61,678 bases of DNA from Chloroflexota bacterium (GCA_016865935.1 VGOB01000003.1:1-61678); one strand, 5' to 3'. Counted from the stretch's first letter, positions 40,606-49,368 are shown. Numbers and translations are program-made. The notes: generated from the letters alone by a model not told the origin.

Positions 40606-41396
40606 TCGTCACGTCGCCGCCTTATGCGGATAGACGCAAGCATACTTACGGCGGGGTTCCACCTGATGAATACGTCGGATGGTTTCTTCCGATCACCGCC
40701 GAGTTACGACGCGTTCTCAAGCCAGAAGGTTCTTTCATCCTGAACATCAAAGAACGCGTCGTGGACGGCGAACGCGGAACATACGTGATGGAACTTGTCC
40801 TCGCGATGCGAAAGCAAGGGTGGCTCTGGACAGAAGAATATTGCTGGCATAAAAAGAATTGCTATCCCGGCAAATGGCCCAACCGTTTCCGCGATGCGTG
40901 GGAACATTGTTACCATTTAACCAAGCAAAAAGAATTCAAGATGTTTCAAGAAGCCGTGATGGTTCCGATGGGCGATTGGGCAGAAAAACGGCTGAAAAAT
41001 TTGAGCAAAACTGATCTGGTGCGTGATGAATCCCGATCCAAAAGCGGTTTTGGTAAACGGGTCGCCAATTGGATTGGGCGCGATCTGGTTTATCCGACAA
41101 ATGTTCTTCATCTTGCCACCGAAGTCAGCAACAAGAATCACAGTGCCGTATTTCCATTGGAATTGCCGATGTGGTTCATCAGATTGTTCACGCAAAAAGG
41201 TGATCTCGTACTAGATCCGTTTATGGGATCAGGCACAACCGCGCGCGCAGCAGTCAAGTTAGATCGAAAATACGTTGGGATTGAACTTCAGCAAGAGTAT
41301 ATCGGACTTGCCAATCGTGTTTTGCAAGCGGAACAACCGGCATTGATTGCAGAATCCAAGACCGCGTACTCTGTCAAGAAGAGGAAAAAACGATGA
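40518..41396 (+). CDS. Type II DNA methyltransferase (beta class, probable N4-cytosine)
   Basis: A 292-residue SAM-dependent DNA methyltransferase. Catalytic motif IV is IVTSPPYADR (residues 30-39), which comes before the SAM-binding motif I VLDPFMGSGTTARAA (near 235-249) as in beta-class enzymes; TSPPY suggests N4-cytosine, though N6-adenine cannot be excluded. The target-recognition region between them holds WHKKNCYPGKWPNRFRDAW. Its stop overlaps the endonuclease start by 4 nt. It protects the host site recognised by the neighbouring nuclease. Confidence 0.9.
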   Translation: MGKQIETNIIHHGDCRRILQTLPDECVDLIVTSPPYADRRKHTYGGVPPDEYVGWFLPITAELRRVLKPEGSFILNIKERVVDGERGTYVMELVLAMRKQGWLWTEEYCWHKKNCYPGKWPNRFRDAWEHCYHLTKQKEFKMFQEAVMVPMGDWAEKRLKNLSKTDLVRDESRSKSGFGKRVANWIGRDLVYPTNVLHLATEVSNKNHSAVFPLELPMWFIRLFTQKGDLVLDPFMGSGTTARAAVKLDRKYVGIELQQEYIGLANRVLQAEQPALIAESKTAYSVKKRKKR

Positions 41397-42112
41397 ACAA
41401 TGAAGAACTGCGCGCGCTGATTGCTCAATCACTTGGCGAGTTCTACCAAAGGCGGATTCAGCGGTTAGAAAAACTCAAACTCAAGAACGTATTGTTACGA
41501 AAGAATCCGTACCTTTACAAAGCGTTAGGCACGCAAAGCGCAACGGAGATCGTCGAAGAAATTCTCAAGGCGTACTTGAGCGCGTCGGACGAGGGTTTAT
41601 TCGGCGATGTGTTCTTCGAGCCAATTGCGAAGTCCGTTTCCGGCGGCGTCGTCTCGCCAAGCGAAGGTGTTGACCTTGCAATCGAAACCGAAGATCGGTA
41701 TACCGCGATTGCCGTGAAATCGGGCCCCAATCCATACAACGCAAGCCAAGTCAAACGCCAGAGCGATGAATTTGCGTCCTTGCGTAGACGATTGCTAAAA
41801 TTGCGGAAACAATTTGATCCGGTGCTGGGGCATTGCTACGGCAAAAAACAAACGTTGCCTACAAGCCGTCAAGCATATCGCGATAGTTCCGGGCAAAAAT
41901 TTTGGCAAGAATTGACTGGCGATTCCGAGTTCTATTTGAAGTTGATTCGATACTTGGAAGACAAGGTGATCGCCAGACATCGAGAGGCGTACAAAGCGGA
42001 CTATCAAAACGCCATCAATCGGTACGTTCGCGAATTCACGAACGATTTCTGCAAAGACAGCGGCGCGATTGATTGGGAAAAACTCGTCCGCTTCAACAGC
42101 GGCGCAAGCTAA
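41393..42112 (+). CDS. PmeII family type II restriction endonuclease
   Basis: A 239-residue nuclease. KLKNVLLRKNPYLYKA and IVEEILKAYLSASDEGLFGD are typical of the PmeII family, and the catalytic centre is EGVDLAIETEDRYTAIAVKS (Asp94 and Lys109 of a D...ExK-type site), followed by GPNPYNASQVKRQ. GHCYGKKQTLP is a later family motif. It cleaves DNA at the site its partner methylates; the site is unknown. ATG 41393 lies within the methyltransferase stop (ATGA). Both genes look intact, so the system may be active. Confidence 0.85.
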   Translation: MNNEELRALIAQSLGEFYQRRIQRLEKLKLKNVLLRKNPYLYKALGTQSATEIVEEILKAYLSASDEGLFGDVFFEPIAKSVSGGVVSPSEGVDLAIETEDRYTAIAVKSGPNPYNASQVKRQSDEFASLRRRLLKLRKQFDPVLGHCYGKKQTLPTSRQAYRDSSGQKFWQELTGDSEFYLKLIRYLEDKVIARHREAYKADYQNAINRYVREFTNDFCKDSGAIDWEKLVRFNSGAS

Positions 42113-42147
42113 ACACTTCCGCGATTTTCTCAATCAGAAGGGCAGAT

Positions 42148-42549
42148 ATGGTAGAACCGCTTGCAAGTAATACACAGAAACCGTTACACGACTACATGGT
42201 CTTCTGGAGTAACGAGTGGGCAGAACCACCGGCTTTCTACTGGGTTGCCGAAGTACGAGGTCAGTCACCGAAAGATGCTCTGGAATCGAACCTCGAAGAA
42301 ATAATTCGCGCCACTAGAGAGTTCGATGGAAGTCTCTGGGATTTGAAAAGAGATTACATCATCGAGAACCTGTGTCTTGTTCGACGAGATGGTTGGACGT
42401 CACAATATACCCCGAACTGGTCAGAGATTTTTGTTGGACTCGATACCAACGCTGATCGATCCCGGTCATCAACAAAAAAGATCAGCGCGCGTGTCAAGTC
42501 AAAATTAACTCGGAGGAAAAATGCTCGTCCAAACCGCACTCGACATTGA
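42148..42549 (+). CDS. Unknown small protein after the endonuclease
   Basis: A 133-residue protein with an aromatic-rich acidic centre (YMVFWSNEWAEPPAFYWVAE) and a basic tail (STKKISARVKSKLTRRKN). No family is recognised. The start is ATG 42148 with AGAAGGGCAG upstream. Its 3' end overlaps the cupin start by 29 nt, and its tail codons double as the cupin Shine-Dalgarno (CGGAGG). Composition matches the restriction-modification patch, of which it is probably the last gene. Confidence 0.55.
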   Translation: MVEPLASNTQKPLHDYMVFWSNEWAEPPAFYWVAEVRGQSPKDALESNLEEIIRATREFDGSLWDLKRDYIIENLCLVRRDGWTSQYTPNWSEIFVGLDTNADRSRSSTKKISARVKSKLTRRKNARPNRTRH

Positions 42550-42925
42550 AGAACGCAAAATCACCACGTATCCGTACCGCGGCAAACCACTGCCCGTCAA
42601 GGAAACGTATATCCGCTGGCTCTCGCAAGCCGGACCCAAAGACTCGCCCGAGTACGGCTTGCGCTTGTTCACGCTGGGACCCGGCGGCGCGATTCCGATT
42701 CACAATCACCAGTACTATCAAACGATGTACATCTTGAGCGGCGGCGTCAGCGTCACCGCGTACGATCGCGCGACCGACGCGCCGCGCGAAGAAAAAACTT
42801 TGCGCCCCGGCGATTTCGTCTTCGTCGAAAGTATGGAGCCGCACAGCATCCGCAATCTCAGCGCGACCGAGCCCGCGACGTTCCTCTGTTGTATCGGCGT
42901 GACGTGCGGCGACGATCCGATGTAA
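42521..42925 (+). CDS. Cupin domain protein
   Basis: A 134-residue single-domain cupin. Motif 1 is IPIHNHQYYQTMYILSGG (His pair at about 65-67, Gln, and a Tyr in place of some usual ligands) and motif 2 is LRPGDFVFVESMEPHSIRN with the last His. A metal-binding role is likely; it could be a dioxygenase-like enzyme or a sensor. CTCGGAGGAAAA precedes ATG 42521. Codon use returns to the local CGCG-rich style. A terminator follows at 43001. Confidence 0.85.
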   Translation: MLVQTALDIEERKITTYPYRGKPLPVKETYIRWLSQAGPKDSPEYGLRLFTLGPGGAIPIHNHQYYQTMYILSGGVSVTAYDRATDAPREEKTLRPGDFVFVESMEPHSIRNLSATEPATFLCCIGVTCGDDPM

Positions 42926-43000
42926 CGTTGCGCGCGGCATCGCTGCAACCGAAAGTGAAGCAGGCAATCGCCGAATCACCCGATCACCAAAACACAGTAG

Positions 43001-43042
43001 AAAAAATCGGGACGATCCAAACGGATCGTCCCGATCATTTTT
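43001..43042. terminator. Intrinsic terminator, bidirectional
   Basis: ATCGGGACGATCC (43006-43018) pairs with GGATCGTCCCGAT (43023-43035) with A-tract before and TTTTT after. It serves the cupin gene and the convergent secreted-protein gene. Confidence 0.9.
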
Positions 43043-43706
43043 AACGCCTGCCCGGTTGTTGACCGCCCGGCATCATCCCGCGTCCACTCGGCGGCATCCC
43101 CTTGCCCCCGAATCCATCGGGTCCCGGAAATCCGCCGCGCATTCCAAACCCAAACGGCCGATTCAGGTCAATGTTCTCCGGCTTGATGTTCGCCTTCATC
43201 GCGTCCGCTTGCGCCTGGGTTAGTTTGCCGTCCTTCACCGCTTGATCGATTGCGGCTTTTTGCGCGTCCGCAATCGCGGCGCGCAGCGCGGCAACGTCCA
43301 CTTTTTTCTCCTGCGCCAGCGTCAACAACGTTTTCGATTTCAACGCCGTCGTCAGATCCGCGCTCGACATTCCCAGCGCTTTAGCCGCCGCGTCCAACCC
43401 GGCTTGCGCGATCGTCGCGCCGGACGCGTTGCCGGACATTCGATCCGCTTGCGCTTGCGTCAAGATGCCTTGCTTGACGGCTTCCTTCGCCGCGTCCGCG
43501 CGCGCGTCGGTCATCGCTTGTTGCAGCTTCTCGACCGTCACGCCGAGTTTCTGCGCGAGCGTTTGCCAGTACAGATCCATCCACGTCTTGCCACCGGCGG
43601 TCGGCGGCATCGGACCTTGCGCCCCGACAATCGTCGCGCCGATCCCAGCGATCAGCAGCGTGACGACGAGCGCGCTGGCGATAAACAACTTGGTTTTGCT
43701 AAACAT
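43041..43706 (-). CDS. Secreted helical repeat protein of unknown function
   Basis: A 221-residue exported protein. The signal peptide is residues 1-29 (FIASALVVTLLIAGIGATIVGAQG). Two similar blocks follow (about 40-100 and 110-170), each with a LTQAQADRM / LTQAQADAM turn preceded by a helix such as AAAKEAVKQGI or AAIDQAVKDGK, so it is an internal duplication resembling DUF2680-type proteins. The tail is Gly/Met/Pro-rich (GMPPSGRGMMPGG). It lies 25 nt downstream of the efflux ATPase and may be its exported partner or cargo; that is inference. Confidence 0.7.
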   Translation of the reverse strand: MFSKTKLFIASALVVTLLIAGIGATIVGAQGPMPPTAGGKTWMDLYWQTLAQKLGVTVEKLQQAMTDARADAAKEAVKQGILTQAQADRMSGNASGATIAQAGLDAAAKALGMSSADLTTALKSKTLLTLAQEKKVDVAALRAAIADAQKAAIDQAVKDGKLTQAQADAMKANIKPENIDLNRPFGFGMRGGFPGPDGFGGKGMPPSGRGMMPGGQQPGRR

Positions 43707-43730
43707 TTTTTCCTTTCTTGCGGAGCAATC

Positions 43731-44420
43731 TTATTTGGCGTGCCCATTCCCATTCGGCACGATCAAACCATCGTGAACGTGAATCGCGCGTTGCGCTTGC
43801 GCGGCGATATTCGGATCGTGCGTGACCAGAATGATCGTCAAACCTTGTTCGCGATTCAACGACTTGAAAATACTCATAATTTCTGTGCCCGATTTTGAAT
43901 CGAGATTGCCGGTCGGCTCGTCCGCCAAAATGATGCTGGGACGATTGACGAGCGCGCGCGCAATCGCGACGCGCTGCTGTTGCCCGCCGGACAATTCGTT
44001 CGGGCGATGATGCACGCGATCACCCAAGCCCACCGATTGGAGCGCGTCGAGCGCGCGCTGTTTGCGATCCGGCGTCCCGGCGTACACCATCGGCAATTCC
44101 ACTTGATCGAGCGCGGGCGTGCGCGGCAACAAGTTGAACGTTTGAAACACGAACCCGATTTTTTTGTTCCGCACGTTCGCCTGCTCGTCGTCGCTCATCT
44201 TGGACACGTCCATTCCGTCGAGAACGTACGAGCCGCTCGTCGGCGTATCGAGACAACCGATGATGTTCATCAGCGTTGACTTGCCGGAGCCGGAGGGACC
44301 CGTGATCGCGACCATCTCACCTGGTTGAATTTGGAGCGAGACGCCGTTGAGCGCGTTCACTTGGATATCGCCCATCTGGTAGATTTTTTTAACATCGCTG
44401 ATTTCGATCACTGGTGCCAT
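43731..44420 (-). CDS. ABC transporter ATP-binding protein, MacB/LolD type
   Basis: A 229-residue ATPase. Walker A is [17 protein letters not shown] (near 41-57), the signature is [18 protein letters not shown] (near 139-156), Walker B is [17 protein letters not shown] and the H-loop is ILVTHDPN. The insertion [24 protein letters not shown] is typical of the MacB/LolD/FtsE group. In MacB, ATP hydrolysis powers a periplasmic mechanical pump. The permease is not here. The start is ATG 44420 with AAAGGA upstream; a longer frame passes into the palindromic element. Confidence 0.93.
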   Translation of the reverse strand: MAPVIEISDVKKIYQMGDIQVNALNGVSLQIQPGEMVAITGPSGSGKSTLMNIIGCLDTPTSGSYVLDGMDVSKMSDDEQANVRNKKIGFVFQTFNLLPRTPALDQVELPMVYAGTPDRKQRALDALQSVGLGDRVHHRPNELSGGQQQRVAIARALVNRPSIILADEPTGNLDSKSGTEIMSIFKSLNREQGLTIILVTHDPNIAAQAQRAIHVHDGLIVPNGNGHAK

Positions 44421-44448
44421 TTCGATCCTTTCAAAATATATTTGCTCT

Positions 44449-44570
44449 GTCATTGCGAGGAGCATCGTGAGCGGAGCGCAGCGTAGTCGAACGATGCGAC
44501 GAAGCAATCCCCGATTCGCAAGTTGGATGCCGCAAGCGGCTTCGGGATGAAAACCGTCCCTCGCAATGAC
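44449..44570. repeat. GTCATTGCGAGG palindromic element between adaptor and ATPase genes
   Basis: Ends GTCATTGCGAGGAGCATCG and CGTCCCTCGCAATGAC. The inner CGATGCGACGAAGCAATCCC pairs with GGGATG only partly, and GCCGCAAGCGGC makes a small hairpin. It occupies the ATPase leader. Confidence 0.85.
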
Positions 44571-44599
44571 ACGACACTAAACGGTACTTGGCGAAAGAT

Positions 44600-46006
44600 T
44601 TACGGCGGTGGTCCGCCGGGACCACCCATCCCAGGAATGCCCATCCCACTGGGCACGTTGCCGGTGCGCGTCGTCGTTTGCTGAACGACAACCACGTCAC
44701 CCTCTTGCAATCCGCTCATAATCTCCACCGACGAATCGTTCGACAAACCGGTCGTGACGCGTGTTGGAATGGCTTGCCCGTCTTTTTGCACCGTCACGAT
44801 CCGTTGATTGCCTTGCGTTCGGACCGCGCGCGTCGGAATCAACAACACGTTGTCACGGCGTTCCACTTCGATGGTGAGATTCGCCGTCATCCCTGGTTTG
44901 ATCGCGTTGTCTGCGTCGGTCAATTCCAAAAGCACCGGATAATTCACGACGCCTTGCGTGACGGCTCCGGTCGGACTGACCGAGCTGACTTGCGCGTTGT
45001 ACGTTTTGCCCGTCAGCGCGTCCAGCGCCACTTGCGCGGGATTGCCGACTTTGACTTTCTCCACATCCACTTCGGCGACCGTCACTTTGATCTGCAAATG
45101 CGCCAAGTCCACCACCGTCACCGCCGCGCTCGATCCGGCGCTATCGCCGACGCTGTAGTTCACTGCCGCCACAACGCCGTCGAACGGCGCGACGACCTTG
45201 GCTTTGTCGAGATTGCGTCGCGCTTGTTCCAGCGCGAGTTTCGAATTGTCGAGCGACGCTTGCGCGGTGCGTAATGTCGTCGTGAGATTTTTCTGCGCCT
45301 GCTCCAGCGCCACTTGCGCGCTGTCGTATTGCGTCTGCGCTTGTTTGAGCGCGGTGTCGTTGATCGTCACTTCGGTCGTCTTGAAATTGGCAAGCGCAAC
45401 TTGATAATCAATCGTCGCCTGCTGCAGCGTGGCGGCTTGCGAACTCATTCCCACGTCGGCGCGCCACGCGATTTTGTCGTACTCGCCTTGCGCTTGTTGT
45501 AGCGTCACCGTCGCCTTGTCCAGCGCGGCGCGGGCGATGATCAGCGAGTTTGGATTTTGCGCGTTCTGCGCTTTAGCCGCGTCCAAACTTGCCTTGACGC
45601 TGACGATGTTGGATTGCGCGTTTCGCATCGCGAAATTCAACTCGGTGGTCGTTTGCTCATAATTCGCTTGCGCGCTCGCAAGATTCGTCTGTGCGCTCCG
45701 GAGCGCCAGATTCAAATCCGTGCTGTCCAATTCCATCAGCACCTGATCTTTTTTTACTAGCGCGCCAACTGTCGTATTGATCTGGGCGACCACGCCGCTC
45801 GTCTGAAACGCCACCGCGATCTGGTTCACCGCCGAAACGTTGCCCGCCGCGCTGACCGTCGCCGCCAGCGAGCCGCGCCGCACCATCGTCGTCTGGACGC
45901 TCGCCGTCGTCGTCCGCGCCGCGGCTTGGCTCTGCCAAACGTACGCGCCAATCGCGCTGAGCGCGAGCGCGACGACGACTCCGCCGATCAAAAGTTTGCG
46001 TTTCAT
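44600..46006 (-). CDS. Efflux pump periplasmic adaptor (HlyD/MacA-like)
   Basis: A 468-residue membrane-fusion protein. The N-terminal anchor is residues 4-25 (LLIGGVVVALALSAIGAYVW). A split lipoyl domain (GVVAQINTTVGALVKKDQVL and VVAPFDGVVAAVNYSVGD) flanks a very long coiled coil (about 110-285), then beta-barrel segments. The tail is MGIPGMGGPGGPPP. MacA-like adaptors join an inner-membrane ABC pump to the envelope. ATPase follows downstream, but a permease with FtsX domain, expected next, is absent. Start ATG 46006 has GGGGATAAAG upstream. Confidence 0.88.
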   Translation of the reverse strand: MKRKLLIGGVVVALALSAIGAYVWQSQAAARTTTASVQTTMVRRGSLAATVSAAGNVSAVNQIAVAFQTSGVVAQINTTVGALVKKDQVLMELDSTDLNLALRSAQTNLASAQANYEQTTTELNFAMRNAQSNIVSVKASLDAAKAQNAQNPNSLIIARAALDKATVTLQQAQGEYDKIAWRADVGMSSQAATLQQATIDYQVALANFKTTEVTINDTALKQAQTQYDSAQVALEQAQKNLTTTLRTAQASLDNSKLALEQARRNLDKAKVVAPFDGVVAAVNYSVGDSAGSSAAVTVVDLAHLQIKVTVAEVDVEKVKVGNPAQVALDALTGKTYNAQVSSVSPTGAVTQGVVNYPVLLELTDADNAIKPGMTANLTIEVERRDNVLLIPTRAVRTQGNQRIVTVQKDGQAIPTRVTTGLSNDSSVEIMSGLQEGDVVVVQQTTTRTGNVPSGMGIPGMGGPGGPPP

Positions 46007-46070
46007 AGCTTTATCCCCGCGACCATTTGAGTCCGAGTATAGCCACGCCGCCTTAAAATATTCCAAGCCG

Positions 46071-46136
46071 ATCCTGAGAGAATGATAAGAATTCGCGCGC
46101 GTTTTTTCCGAATTTTCTCAGGATTCGCACAGGATT
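46071..46136. promoter_or_regulatory. Candidate operator between adaptor and response-regulator genes
   Basis: ATCCTGAGAGAAT (46071-46083) and ATTTTCTCAGGAT (46112-46124) are inverse with one mismatch in 13; a third partial copy, CACAGGATT, lies at 46128-46136, 11 nt in register from the second. This spacing fits OmpR-type direct-repeat binding. Confidence 0.5.
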
Positions 46137-46153
46137 GTTTCAAGCGAGTGTGG

Positions 46154-46159
46154 TATAAT
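46154..46159 (+). promoter_or_regulatory. -10 box TATAAT of the OmpR-type regulator gene
   Basis: GTGTGGTATAATAG is a consensus -10; no good -35 is evident 17 bp upstream, consistent with an activator site there. ATG is at 46184. Confidence 0.65.
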
Positions 46160-46183
46160 AGACGCGCGTGGTAGGACTGAAAA

Positions 46184-46861
46184 ATGGCAACCGTATTGAT
46201 CGTAGATGACGATCAAAAATTATTGAATATGCTGCGGCGCACGTTGGCGTACGAAGGATTTCACGTTCTCACGGCGGCGGACGGCAACGCCGCGCTCGCC
46301 TATGTGCAAACGCATCGCCCCGACGTGATCGTCCTGGACTGGATGATGCCGGGCTTGGACGGGCTGGGCGTGATCAAGCAATTGCGCGCGCTGAACGATC
46401 AAACGCTCATCCTGATGCTCACCGCGCGCGACGCCGTCGAAGATCGCGTGGCGGGCTTGGAGACCGGCGCGGACGATTACTTGGCGAAACCCTTCGCGCC
46501 CGCTGAATTGATCGCGCGCGTGCACGCGCTCTTGCGCCGCCCTTCCGTCGTCAATCAAGACGAGCCGCTGACCTACGCCGATCTCTATCTCCATCCGCTG
46601 ACGCGCCAAACGCGGCGCGGCGAGCGCGCATTCGAGTTGACTTCCAAAGAATTCGATCTGTTGCGCTTTTTGATGACGCATCCGCGCCGCGTGTTGCGCC
46701 GCGAAGAAATTTTGCAAGAGGTTTGGGGTTATGATTTCGGCGGCGAAGACAACGTGCTGGAAGTGTACATCGGTTATCTGCGCCGCAAAACCGAAGCGGG
46801 CGGCGAACCGCGTCTGATCCACACCGTCCGCGCGGTGGGTTATGTTTTGCGCGAAGAATAG
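46184..46861 (+). CDS. OmpR-family response regulator
   Basis: A 225-residue regulator. The receiver has Asp8-9, phospho-acceptor Asp52 (LDWMMPGLDG) and KPF near 102. The winged helix occupies about 125-225, with ELTSKEFDLLRFLMTHPRR and DNVLEVYIGYLRRKTE, IHTVRAVGYVL. It is divergent from the efflux adaptor gene; the shared upstream region holds an inverted-repeat operator, so it probably controls that efflux operon and itself. Its kinase is 72 nt downstream. Confidence 0.93.
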   Translation: MATVLIVDDDQKLLNMLRRTLAYEGFHVLTAADGNAALAYVQTHRPDVIVLDWMMPGLDGLGVIKQLRALNDQTLILMLTARDAVEDRVAGLETGADDYLAKPFAPAELIARVHALLRRPSVVNQDEPLTYADLYLHPLTRQTRRGERAFELTSKEFDLLRFLMTHPRRVLRREEILQEVWGYDFGGEDNVLEVYIGYLRRKTEAGGEPRLIHTVRAVGYVLREE

Positions 46862-46933
46862 GGTACAGGGGTCAGGGGTCAGGGTACAGAAATCACTCTG
46901 TACCCTGCCCCTGACCCCTGACCCCTGACCCCT
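46862..46933. repeat. Heptamer hairpin, GGGGTCA / TGACCCC units
   Basis: GGTACAGGGGTCAGGGGTCA then GGGTACAG is mirrored by CTGTACCCTGCCCCTGACCC and CTGACCCCTGACCCC. It separates the regulator from its kinase and ends 1 nt before the kinase start codon, leaving no ordinary Shine-Dalgarno. Confidence 0.9.
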
Positions 46934-48316
46934 ATGTCCATTCGTTTACGCCTCACGCTCCTCTACCTCGCGATTCTCGCGGTCACGCTGATCACCTTCA
47001 GCGCGATGCTCTACGCGATCCAGAGTCAAGCGATGTTGGAGACCACCAAAACGACGCTGGAACGCCAAGCGCGCGAGTACGCAAACCTCGCGCGCCGATT
47101 TCCGCCGCGCCCCGAAATGCAAATGCCGATGATGATTCCGGGACGCTGGACGCAAATCCGCAGTCTGGACGGCGCGGTGATCCGCCGCACCGCCGATCTC
47201 GGCGAAACGACGCTGCCGCTCAGCGACGCCGGCTTGCGCGCGGCGCAAGCCGGCAATACCTGGGTCGAAACGGCGGTCGTGGACGACGACCCGCTCCTCA
47301 TTCACAGTCAACGCATCGGCGCGCCAGAGCGCGCGGAGATCGTGCAAATCGCCGCGCCGATCATCGAACGTGAAAACGCGCTGGCAACGTTGCGCGCGCT
47401 GTTGATCGCCGGCAACACGCTCGCGCTGCTTGCCGCGCTCGTGATCGGCTGGGTGTTGGCGGGCGCGGCGCTCCAACCCATTCACCGCATCACGCGCACC
47501 GCGCAAACGATCGGCGCAGAACGCGATTTTCGCCGCCGCGTCCAACACGTCGGACCCAACGACGAAGTGGGGCAACTCGCCGCGATGTTCAACACGATGC
47601 TGACCGAACTCGAATCGGCGTATCGCCAAGTGCAACAGGCGTTGGAAGCGCAAAAGCGTTTCGTCGGCGACGCGTCGCACGAACTGCGTACGCCGCTGAC
47701 GACGGTGCGCGGCAACATCGAATTGTTGCGGAACGATTTGCCGCTGGACGCGCAGGAACGCGCGGATATTCTCGCGGACACGAAAGAAGAAGTGGAGCGG
47801 TTGATTCGGCTGGTCAATCAACTCTTGATGCTGGCGCGCGCGGATGCCGGGCAGTCGTTGCATCGCGAGCCATTGCCGCTCCAGCCGTTGATCGAGGATG
47901 TCTGCCGTCAGACGAAAACGCTCGCGCCGCGCCGCACGATCACGGTTGACGCCGGGGAAGAAATTTCGGTGTTGGCGGATCGCGACGCGCTGAAGCAAGT
48001 TTTGCTGATCCTGCTCGACAACGCGCGCGTCCATACTCCGGCGCACGCGGCAATCCGCGTGTTCGCGCGCGTCGAATCGGCGCGCGTCGCGATCACGATC
48101 CAGGACGCCGGTCCCGGCATCGCGCCGAATTTGCTCCCGCATATTTTCGAACGTTTTTATCGCGGCGATCCATCGCGCAGCGGCGGCGGCGCGGGGCTGG
48201 GCTTGTCCATCGCCAAAGAATTGAGCGAAGCGCAAGGAGGAACACTCACGGCGACAAGCGAAATCGGCAAAGGTAGCGCGTTCACGCTCGCGTTGCCGCA
48301 AGCAATTGGCTTTTGA
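46934..48316 (+). CDS. Sensor histidine kinase (HisKA type)
   Basis: A 460-residue kinase. Membrane helices at about 8-28 and 150-172 bound a ~120-residue extracytoplasmic domain containing a Met-rich stretch (PRPEMQMPMMIPG), which suggests metal sensing but is only a hint. HAMP (about 175-225) precedes RFVGDASHELRTPLT with His249. N box LLILLDNARVHTP, G1 IQDAGPGIAP, F box ERFYRGD and G2 GAGLGLSIAKE complete the ATPase. It pairs with the regulator at 46184. Confidence 0.93.
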   Translation: MSIRLRLTLLYLAILAVTLITFSAMLYAIQSQAMLETTKTTLERQAREYANLARRFPPRPEMQMPMMIPGRWTQIRSLDGAVIRRTADLGETTLPLSDAGLRAAQAGNTWVETAVVDDDPLLIHSQRIGAPERAEIVQIAAPIIERENALATLRALLIAGNTLALLAALVIGWVLAGAALQPIHRITRTAQTIGAERDFRRRVQHVGPNDEVGQLAAMFNTMLTELESAYRQVQQALEAQKRFVGDASHELRTPLTTVRGNIELLRNDLPLDAQERADILADTKEEVERLIRLVNQLLMLARADAGQSLHREPLPLQPLIEDVCRQTKTLAPRRTITVDAGEEISVLADRDALKQVLLILLDNARVHTPAHAAIRVFARVESARVAITIQDAGPGIAPNLLPHIFERFYRGDPSRSGGGAGLGLSIAKELSEAQGGTLTATSEIGKGSAFTLALPQAIGF

Positions 48317-48348
48317 TCTCCCTCTCTTGCCTCCCTGCCATTTCCGCG

Positions 48349-48361
48349 TACAATACCCGTA
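48349..48361 (+). promoter_or_regulatory. -10 box TACAAT six bases before the BtrH-like start (leaderless candidate)
   Basis: GCGTACAAT (48349-48354) is followed by ACCCGT and ATG 48361. No Shine-Dalgarno is present. Confidence 0.5.
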
Positions 48362-49368
48362 TGAAAATCGTCTCCGGTTTCTACCACACGCGCGGTAATC
48401 ACTGCGGCTCGACCGCGATGCGCGATCTGCTGCATTGCGCCGGTCTGGCTTTGAGCGAGGCGATGTGCTTCGGCTTGGGAAGCGGACTCGGCTTTCACTA
48501 TTTCCGCGATCTTCCCGGCGCCGGCATCTCGCGCTTTTTTCACGGACGCACCGGCGCACTCGAACGCGATTTATGCGATCACCTCGCGCTCGATTTTGCC
48601 GAGGGCGCGGACGACGATCCGGATCGCGCGTGGCGCACTGCGCGCGCGTTTGTTGACGCCGATCTGCCGGTGCTCCTCAACGTCGAATTGAGCCGCCTGC
48701 CATACTACAACTCGCGCACGCCGTTTCCCGGTCACCGCGTCGTGCTTGCCGGATACGACATCGCGCGCGCGGTCGCGTTCCTCGCCGACAACGCGTTCGA
48801 GTCGTTGCAAGAGATTTCGTTCGATGCGTTACGCGACGCGCGCGACGCGCCGGTCGCGTCGTCGCTCTTCCCGCTGCAAAATTATTCGCTCGTCGTAAAA
48901 TCCGCGCACACACACACGCCGCTCGACCAAGCGATGCGCGTCGCGCTGCGCGAAAACGCGCGCGCGATGCTCGACACGCGCGATGCAAACGCCGGGCTCG
49001 CCGGAATGAAAACGCTTGCGGACGATTTGGTGAACTGGGGCGACGCGCCGGATTGGCAGTTTTGCGCGCGCTTTGGCTACCAAATCATCGAGCGACGCGG
49101 CACAGGCGGCGGCGCGTTCCGCAAAATGTACGCCGCGTATCTGCGCGAGGCGGAAAATCTCGCGCCGGAATTACGCGGCGCGGAGTTACCCAAGCCGATG
49201 CTGGAGATCGCGGAACTATGGACGGCGTTCGCGCTGGCGCTCAAACGCGCTTCGGACGAAAAAGATCGCGCGCACTTGAGCGCGGCGGGAAACGCGCTGC
49301 GCGATCTCGCGACGCGCGAGGAGAATTTTTGGCGGCGCGTGATCGAACTGGTGGGAGAAAAGCAATGA
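48361..49368 (+). CDS. BtrH N-terminal domain / DUF4872 protein
   Basis: A 335-residue protein. NHCGSTAMRDLLHCAGLALSE and FGLGSGLGFHYF (about 13-50) match the BtrH_N domain, a cysteine-peptidase-like fold with Cys15 as likely nucleophile; FPGHRVVLAGYD supplies the expected His near 121. The C-terminal half (from about 150) resembles DUF4872. In butirosin biosynthesis BtrH transfers an acyl group from a carrier protein to an aminoglycoside. No carrier protein or antibiotic genes are nearby. It lies between two two-component systems and overlaps the second regulator by 4 nt. Confidence 0.75.
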   Translation: MKIVSGFYHTRGNHCGSTAMRDLLHCAGLALSEAMCFGLGSGLGFHYFRDLPGAGISRFFHGRTGALERDLCDHLALDFAEGADDDPDRAWRTARAFVDADLPVLLNVELSRLPYYNSRTPFPGHRVVLAGYDIARAVAFLADNAFESLQEISFDALRDARDAPVASSLFPLQNYSLVVKSAHTHTPLDQAMRVALRENARAMLDTRDANAGLAGMKTLADDLVNWGDAPDWQFCARFGYQIIERRGTGGGAFRKMYAAYLREAENLAPELRGAELPKPMLEIAELWTAFALALKRASDEKDRAHLSAAGNALRDLATREENFWRRVIELVGEKQ

